Assembly: GCA_963556495.2 (NCBI GenBank)
Contig: OY747721.1
Location: forward strand, 11,906,649-11,970,648
Direction: 5' to 3'
Origin: Valencia hispanica
Taxonomy: Eukaryota > Chordata > Actinopteri > Cyprinodontiformes > Valenciidae
DNA: 64,000 nucleotides
In this document: in pieces, positions 56,690 through 64,000 of the stretch
How the letters are laid out: each line of letters begins with the position of its first letter
How positions within the stretch are numbered: the first letter of the stretch is position 1
Notes under the pieces: generated by a model
What the model was told of the DNA's origin: nothing
The model's input: the letters and a program-made list of their open reading frames with translations, nothing else
Databases searched by the model: none
Program-made: the position numbers and the translations under genes

Positions 56690-57745
56690 CAGTTTTTTAC
56701 AAGAAATCCTTAATAGTTGGATTTTGATTTAACCCCCTTACTCTGTTACCTCCAAATAAGACCCAGTGCAACAGATTGCTTCAGAGGTTTGTCAGAAAAC
56801 ATTAGAGAATAAACAGCATCATAAAAACTAAGGAACACAGCAGGCAAGTTAAGGATAAAGGTTTAGGCTGTAAAACATCTCGGGTAGCACTTTTCAATAC
56901 ATCAATAAAAAATAAAAAGAGCACAGCAAGACTGCAGCTCTTCCAAGACATAGCTATGTATCTAAAATAGCAGGCCAGGCAAAGAGCTTCAGAGGCAGCC
57001 AAGAGGACCAGTGTAACTCAGAAAGAGTTGCAGAGATCCACAGTTCAGGTGGGAGATCCCATAAACAAGACGACTTTTAGCTGTGCACTCCTGAAATCAA
57101 GTCTTTAATAAAGAGTGGCAAAAACAAACCCCAAAGGAAGTCATGAGAAATCCTCTTTGCAGTTTGCCACAAGCCATGTGGGCGATACACAATCTACGTT
57201 ATGAAACACTGGGGTTTGCTTCAGCAAAGACAGGGAAACTGGTCAGAGTAGTTACGAAGATGGGCAGAGCTAAATACAGGTTAAAATACCTGAGACAGTG
57301 GTGGAAAATCTTCTTCCAGAAGGACAACGACCTGAAACCTATGTCCAGAGCTACAAAGAATCAAAGCATATTCATCCAATTCAGAATTTTTCGAAACAGA
57401 TGTTCACAGTTGCTCTCCATCCAATCGGACTGAGCAATTTTGCAAAGAATTGGCAAAACATTCATTGTCCAGATGTGAATAAACAGTATAACTGGAAGAC
57501 ATGCAGTGAGAATTGTAGCAAAGGGTGGTTCTACAAGGTTCTGACTGCAGGTGTCATTTTTTTCTGGTTTTATTTCTACCGAATTTTCAAAACCATGAAT
57601 AATTTTCCTTTTAAATTCACAATTCTGCACCGTTTTATGTTGATTTATTACATAAAATCCTAATAAACCACACAGGTGTTTGTGGTTGTTTTTGATGTGA
57701 CATAATGTTGAATGTTGCAGAGGGTGTGAATACTTTTGAGCTGTA
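56690..57745 (+). mobile_element. Tc1 relic, nearly full length
   Basis: Ordered similarity to the Tc1 family at 59351-60657 from the 5' untranslated part (TTACCTCCAAATAAGACCCAGTGCAAC) through the transposase N-terminus (AACATCTCGGGTAGCACTTTTCAATACATC). It goes on through GTTGCAGAGATCCACAGTTCAGGTGGGAGA and the catalytic part (CTTCCAGAAGGACAACGACCTGAAAC) to the 3' end (GAGGGTGTGAATACTTTTGAGCTGTA, 57720-57745). Internal deletions are present; two short frames (96 and 121 codons) are remnants. The left inverted end is not recognisable. Confidence 0.78.
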
Positions 57746-57749
57746 GCAA

Positions 57750-59350
57750 TCCTAATAAAAGCAACTCAAAACTGAAAACCCAATTCTTAAAATTCACAAA
57801 ATAAATAAAGGTTGAAAGCTGACGGAGCTGTGTTTTTCGATTGTAAACTTATTTATAATTTGTACCTTAACACCTCTTTTCAGTTTAAATCAGGAACCTT
57901 TACATCACTGAGGAAATTTGCATTATTGTCCAGATCATGGACAAGTTAACTGGAATAAAAACAGACTCAATAAAGAATCGCTGTCAGGTCGATGGTTCTC
58001 ACCACGCTGACCCAAATGGTTCTTCCAGACCCCAGCTTAAGTAAACTACACCACATGTGTAGGCTTATTTCTCAAAGTGTTGACAGTAGGATCTGAAAGA
58101 ATTAGTATTCTGCAAGGTAAATGTTTTCCTGCGAGGGTTTCATCTATGTGACGGCTTACAGATGTTTCAGCCATGCGGAGAACTCGAGGCTTTTCCCACC
58201 ACGACGCAAATGAAGAAAGCATGTCGAAGTTCTTTGCCCCAGCCAAGCTTTAAAAGTGATCTACAACTTACACTCAGGTGTACTTTGCAAAGTATACTGT
58301 CTCCTACACTGCCCTGGGTTTCAACTGACACAGATGCTGCTTAATGCTGCATGTTGCCTCTGCGCACATTTCTCAAGTTGGCCGCTCTCCAGTGACAGAT
58401 GTACTGGCAGCAGCAACAGTGGAAACAGGGCTGCAGATAGAAAGAATGTTTTTTAAAAAAAGAAAACCATGCTGAATGCATTATAAGAATGCTCATAAAC
58501 TCATATCTCTGACCAGATTGTGCTTGTGGTGGAAAAAGTGTTTTCTCTTTTCAATTTTTTTCTCTATCACACACACACCACTCAGCTGTAAAAGCAAACC
58601 AAGTCAATCGTGTTTACAAGGAGAAGCGAAAAACTGCAGACTGCTGGTCCCTCTCGTCGCCTCGGCCTTGACTCCCATTTTCTGGTGTAACAAACCGTCA
58701 GGGAGGGGAAGAAGGCAGCGGAGGGGGGGGGGCTGTTATCATCAGGCCAGATAACCTCCCCTCCTCTTCCAGAGGTAGCGCTGATAGAAAGGCAGCCCTG
58801 CCGCTGGGCAAATAGAAAGATCCTATCTACCTCCCTGCACTGAGCCGGCCCAATCAGCCCAAGCAGAAGCACCAAGGCTTTGCTCAAACAAGAGGAAGAT
58901 GCGTGAGGAGAAGAGACCAGATTGTCAGCCATGTCTGCTCCTCTTTGGAGACTGACTTTTTCCAGAGAAGGAGTTGGATCTTTTGCTTACTTAGATACGT
59001 CTGAGAGGAAGGAGACCTCGGCCTGAGCGGCCTCGTCTCTGTGAAGTTTGGTGATGCAAATGTGGGTCAGGGGGAGGTTACAGAAGGTGCCGCCTGCAGC
59101 CATTAAAAGGTTGCATCTGAGCTTTAACAAAATCATGTCCTGATCAGCACATTTTAGGAGCAAACCCATAATTTTAATATGTTTTCTCATGAGTGACATT
59201 GATTTAATGGTCTTTATTAACTCTTGGTCAGCAAGATATAATACTGATTCTCTGAGCCTCTTACTGTTAATATCAAGTAAATACTCAAGATTACATACAG
59301 TTATAATTATTGTTTAAAAACATTGGAGGAGGAACTTGAGGGTCAACACT
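57750..59350. other. Gene-free interval
   Basis: No gene recognised. The block 58580-58960 is repeat-free and GC-richer (composition-based candidate only). It includes a run of 11 G at 58720-58730. Confidence 0.4.
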
Positions 59351-60657
59351 TAGAGACCTGCAAAAGCATTCACACCCCTTGAACCTTTTCACATTTTGAT
59401 AGGTTAAAACCAAAGACTTCAATGTATTTTATATAACTGACCAGCTCAAGATAACTGGGTTGTATGAGTTTTAAAAAGTTCAACCACGGCTTGTATTTGC
59501 ATTCAATTCCTTTACTCTGAGATCCCTAAATAAAATCCAGCCAAGTTCCTTCTGATGTCAACTAATTAGGGTATATTATTTAACCTCAGTATGAATCTAA
59601 CTGTTCTGAGAAGTCCTCAGAGCATCATGAAGTCAAAAGACACAGAAGACATGTCAGAGATATACTGTAGATGTGGAGATTTTTAAAGCTAGGATATGTT
59701 TTAAATCAATATCCCACAGAGAAATCAACTGCATTCAGCCCCCAGAGTGAACTGCAAACCTACCAAAACATGACAGTCCATCTGGGCGTACATGCTGACC
59801 AAGGAGAGCATTAATGAAGCAGCCATGAGGGCTATGGTAACTCTGGAGGAGCTGCAGAGATCCACAACACAGGGCAGAGAATGTGTCAACCGGACAACTA
59901 TTAGTTGTGCTATTCACAAATGTGGCCTTGATGGAAATGTGGCAACAAGAGAGAGTTTGCCACAAGTCATGTAGGGACATGAAAACATGTGAAAGAAGGT
60001 ATTCTGGCAGGATGAAACCAAAACTGAAGCTTGTAGTCTTCATGTATGGCAGAAAACACTTAACACCACCTTGAACACGCCATCCTCACCGGGAAACATG
60101 GTGGTGGCAGCACCATGCTGTGAGGATGCTTTTCTTTCAGAAAGGGAGGGGAAGCTGGAGCTGAAGTAAAGAAGCCATTGGTAAATAAGGAGGAGTCAAA
60201 AGAAGAAAATATCCAGAGTTAGAGTATGATTTAGAGCAAGGCATATTCATGTGAAAAAATGCCCTAGTCAAAGTCCTGCCTCAAGTCCAGTTGTAGCAAG
60301 AATTACAAATTGCTCTTCAAAGACACCTTAGATCCAATCTGACTAAAAAATGGGAAAGAATTTCAGCCACTGGATGTGCAAACATGATGGAGACCTACCC
60401 CAAAGGACCTCATAAAAGGACCTCGTAACTCCAGAGAAAGATGGTTCTACAAAGCATCTATTCAGGGAAGTGCAAATGCATTCTACACATTTGAGATTCT
60501 TATTTGTAAATGTAAATTTAATTGAAAACTCGGTAATCTTTACCATCCACTTCACAATTATGAACTATTTTATGTTATGTTGGCTCATGGTATGAAATGG
60601 AAATAAAATGTGACAAAATGTGAAAAGGTTGGTATGAATACTAATGCAAGGTATGTC
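59351..60657 (+). mobile_element. Tc1 transposon, full-length but decayed
   Basis: The left end GCAAAAGCATTCACACCCCTTGAACCTTTTCACATTTTG (59361-59398) is mirrored by the right end CAAAATGTGAAAAGGTTGGTATGAATACTAATGC (60614-60647). The length of 1.3 kb is normal. Transposase parts are in order: ACTGTTCTGAGAAGTCCTCAGAGCATCATG, ACTCTGGAGGAGCTGCAGAGATCC, AAGAAGGTATTCTGGCAGGATGAAACC, ACCATGCTGTGAGGATGC. Stops and frameshifts break it throughout. Confidence 0.85.
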
Positions 60658-60659
60658 AA

Positions 60660-63600
60660 ATGTATATATAAATTTTCAAAGCATACTTGTTCCTCTTTAT
60701 TACATTAAATGTGAATGAGAGGCTTTTCCGTACGGTTTAATTTGTAATTCTCTTTTGGTGGAAAGTGCTGGAGAATGTGAGGACAGTGATCTAAGTTTAA
60801 AAATATAGCCGGCTAATTGGAAATAAATTAATAATATGAGTTTCCTTGAAATGACCATTTATCTCTGCTTTATTTCACTCTAACAGCCTCTTTTATAACT
60901 CCAAAATGTCTTTATTTGCAGCAGAAATCACAATGCATCCTTACACATGAGCCATCATGGCTTTAGTTTTCTTTCAGGACTGATACGTTGAGGGGACAAC
61001 CATCTGAACATTTCTCACTTTTTCTTTTATCCACTGACTATCTATTAGATTCTCTCAACACCAGAGGAAGAAACTGACGAGTCATTTCATCTCCTCTTTG
61101 TCTGCAGAAGAAACATTTGGAGAGCAACTCCAGCCTTTTTCTTTTCTTTTTCAGAGGGCCATTAGCATCCTATGATTCCCTTTAAAAGGGCTATTCTATC
61201 ATTCCATTCAACTCTCACTGAAGTGAGCTTTGAAAAGGGTGGGCACTTACTGAAGTTGCAGCAACTGTGCTTGTGTCAAACATTTCTCGCGCTCCTTCCA
61301 CCACCTCGGCGCTCACAGTTTGATATACGGTTTCAGCGATAGGCCGAGGATCCTCAGCGATGAGCAGGGAGGCACGTTTCTGGATTCAGAGAGGAGAGCT
61401 CTGGAGGGGTGAAGAGGCTCCAGCTGTCATTGCTCATCTTAATGACAAATGTGGAGTAAAGAGGAAGGCTTTGGATGTATGGCTTGGCCCCTGTAGGAAA
61501 TGAGGCAGGGAAGCTCTCGGATACACTGTGCACATGTATGAATGCATCCAGATATTCAAAGTGAATCCCATAAACATTTGCCTTTGTACAGAGGTGTACA
61601 TGCTCTCACCACACATGAATATGTATTCCTTTACATTAGAGTAGTACACGTGGATGATGCACACTTTCTTGCAGCGAGGAACGCTTGTGACTGATGTACA
61701 CAAGGCTGTTGCCAGGAATAAAGCCCTTTCATTCCTTTTTATTCTCTCCATATTTTGGCATGCCTATCTCTGTACGCAGTGTGGCCATGTCACCGAAGAC
61801 GTTTTTTTCTTCTCTTGCTGCATTATCGTCATGAAGTTGAACTTATTTGTTTAGACAAGAACTGGGCAAAGCGAAGGCAGAGATGTTTTTGTCATTAATG
61901 AGCTAACTCTTTGTTATGCGCCTGGGCTAAGGGGCTCTAATGATGACGTTTATACCAAGAGGAAGAAACTGAGTCTCTAGAGTCCGCACACACACGAACA
62001 CTCACAGTCTGAAATCAACTGGCTTTGGTGCAACTCTTTAACTCTGTTCAATTATGCAGATGAGCCCACTGTACGCTGGTGCTGGTCGTCACTTTAATGA
62101 TGACGTGGGTAAACAGACAAAGCTCCCCCCTCCCACCACAAATGCAGATTTTTTTTAACCTGTAAAAAAGTTAATTGTCTTTGCCACTAAAGAGCTATGA
62201 GCTGTCATGCCTCTGATAAAGACATGAAGAGAGAAGGAAGACAGAAAGATGTGAGGAAGAGAGAAAAAAGAGAGGGTTTTATTTTTGTCTCTTCAGCCTC
62301 ATGGCTAAGAATCTCCTAAGATATAAATGATGATGTTTTGATGCAAGATGAGGGGCAGATCAACCTCTCCTAACAGGGCTCTTTTTGGAGGTTTTCTCTC
62401 TGTTCTCTCCTTCAGCCACCGGGTGGCAGAAGAGCACAAGGAACATGCCAGGCCTTTGAAATGACTCTGCTCTACTTACCAAGTAAAGAAGACCAAGGAC
62501 AGCTTTTTTTAACCCAAACAGCTTGGAAATTGTTGTTAAAGTAACAGTAAAGAGCACAGAGATGGTTTATGATCAAATGCTTGCAGCCGGCTGTTTAATA
62601 ACAGCCGATAAGCGGGGGTGTTGATAAATTGGAATAATGAGCTAAATTCAATAAAAAGGTTGAGGATTGGAACTGTATTACATCCATTTTAAATAATCTA
62701 TATAATTCAATGGTAATTCCAACACAAAGCTTTAGCATAAATGAAAATGTCCGTACATTAAAGTGAAATGCAATCAAAACAACCCTGGTCAGTAGAAATA
62801 ATATACATGAAGATTCAAGGCTGTATCCTGGCATGTAATGCACATCTTTTCACAAAGTTTGGTCAATGTGCACACTAGAAATAAACTGCACTTTACTGAT
62901 TAATATGCATTTTGAATAGTTGGACAACGTTGCTGTTAGAAGTTCGACTTTCAAAGAAACATTACCTTTTTATCGCAAATGGGGGAAAAATGCAAAGTAG
63001 TTATATCATAAAAGTATATTTTAAGACCCTAAAATGTGAACTTTGACCAAATATGCTTTAAGTTTATGAAAGAAAGAAAAATTATGTAATATTTTTTTCT
63101 GCACATCTAAGTTGCAAGTTCAAACAAAATAGTGTGGAAATGATAGAGAAAATATTTTACACCTTTAAAGTAATCTATCGCATTCAATTATATCCAGATA
63201 ATTAGCAGGAGCATAGATCTTTACATTTCAGAACATTAGAGGGAAATATGAGCAGCAAACAGTGGTTGGAAATAAAGTTTTACCAGCTTTTAAAAACATG
63301 ATTTGCATATTTAGACAACATGCATAATAGATAGATTTTTAAAGAACCAGAAAAAAAACCTCTTTCTGGTTCAAAATTGAAAAGATGTACATAGATCTAC
63401 AATTAATGAACATAGAACATTAATACAATGAAATTACACTTACCCATATATTTTCAATTTAAAACATTCATTTTATTTGTGGACATCTTTAGTGCATCTA
63501 AAGTTATGATAGATATTTAAGTATATATCTTTGGATTTAGGTACCTTAAAGTGAAATACAGGTAGAGAACAACAGTCAGTAAAATGAATCATTCAGTCAG

Positions 63601-64000
63601 TTCAGATCTGGGTAACTTCTGATAGAATGTTTAGACATACCGTATAAAAAAACTATGCAACATTAAGGGATTTTACTCATTAAATGCATCCTTTCTTAAA
63701 TAGACATCCACATAAGAAACTGCATTATTTTCCAAACTAGAAAAAATCTTTATCATAAATAAAAAATATACAGGGCATGGTTATCATAGAAAGAGTATTT
63801 ATAGGACATTTATGTTTAAATGTCCTTTTAAACAATGGGAAAACAAATGTTTTACTATTTTTTTATAAATTTCCTATTTGTTCAAATCTCTTGTGTATGT
63901 CTTGATCTTATTGAAAAAAAAATGAACTGGATTAATGAGCATCTCCCGTCAGCTAATAATATATAATATTGTGCAATTAAATTCAAATGACAGACAAGCT
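60660..64000. other. Gene-free interval to the window end
   Basis: No coding exon or clear transposon. The blocks 60860-61450 and 61880-62560 have balanced composition and may hold conserved non-coding DNA. The last 1.4 kb is very AT-rich and featureless. Confidence 0.4.
62416..62429 (+). promoter_or_regulatory. CTCF-type motif
   Basis: CCACCGGGTGGCAG fits CCASYAGRKGGCRS at 13 of 14 positions. Confidence 0.42.

Noticed and set aside
57143..57663. Frames of 96 and 121 codons as possible small host genes
   Set aside because: They fall inside the Tc1 relic at 56690-57745 and correspond to frame-shifted transposase and 3' untranslated sequence.
1..64000. CRISPR arrays, toxin-antitoxin pairs, phage genes or other prokaryote-type systems
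   Set aside because: The window is eukaryotic (spliced crystallin genes, LINEs, Tc1 elements). No regularly spaced repeats or operon-like gene order were seen.

Overview
The window reads as nuclear DNA of a teleost fish. The evidence is two intron-containing gamma-M-type (aquatic) crystallin genes, many decayed Tc1/mariner copies, an L2-clade LINE with an esterase-bearing ORF1, an L1/Tx1-type LINE, hAT and PIF/Harbinger-like elements, and LINE tails typical of fish genomes. No bacterial, organellar, CRISPR or phage-type feature is visible, and no tRNA or rRNA gene was recognised.

Layout. Positions 1-4.7 kb hold a Tc1 transposon with about 100-bp terminal inverted repeats, split by a 2.2-kb internally deleted L2 LINE, followed by a small inverted-repeat element. 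Positions 6.76-11.45 kb carry the only host genes I can support: two tandem, minus-strand gamma-crystallin genes. Each has a 9-bp first coding exon (Met-Gly-Lys), a 243-bp exon 2 and a 276-bp exon 3, and each encodes 175 residues. Both have TATA boxes and Maf-type half sites. The downstream gene has a Tc1 relic in its enlarged first intron. A good CTCF-type motif lies at 12.86 kb, just outside the pair. Positions 13-16.5 kb hold a Tc1 end, a MITE and a Harbinger/ISL2EU-like transposon with 21-bp perfect inverted ends and an open frame related to YqaJ-associated transposon proteins. Positions 20.2-26.0 kb hold a Tc1 relic and a 5.4-kb L1-type LINE with a dead reverse transcriptase and a very G-rich 3' UTR. 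Positions 26-28.3 kb hold pogo/Tigger-like and Tc1 relics.

From 28 kb to 64 kb no protein-coding host gene is visible. This stretch has scattered Tc1, hAT, RTE-like and LINE-tail relics. Between them are repeat-free blocks of more balanced composition containing homeodomain-type motifs and one exact PBX/MEIS-type site. These are candidate conserved non-coding elements, so this part looks like a gene desert flank of a developmental locus (inference only).

The two crystallins would work as structural lens proteins. Everything else is mobile DNA at different stages of decay, with several readable insertion orders (L2 into Tc1; hAT MITE into Tc1; LINE tail into the Harbinger-like element). I did not find a convincing previously undescribed biological system. 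The most noteworthy items are the nested elements, the L2 ORF1 esterase relic, the Harbinger-like open frame without a start codon, the 21-bp perfect hairpin in the L1 3' UTR, and the Sox/Maf site cluster in one crystallin promoter.
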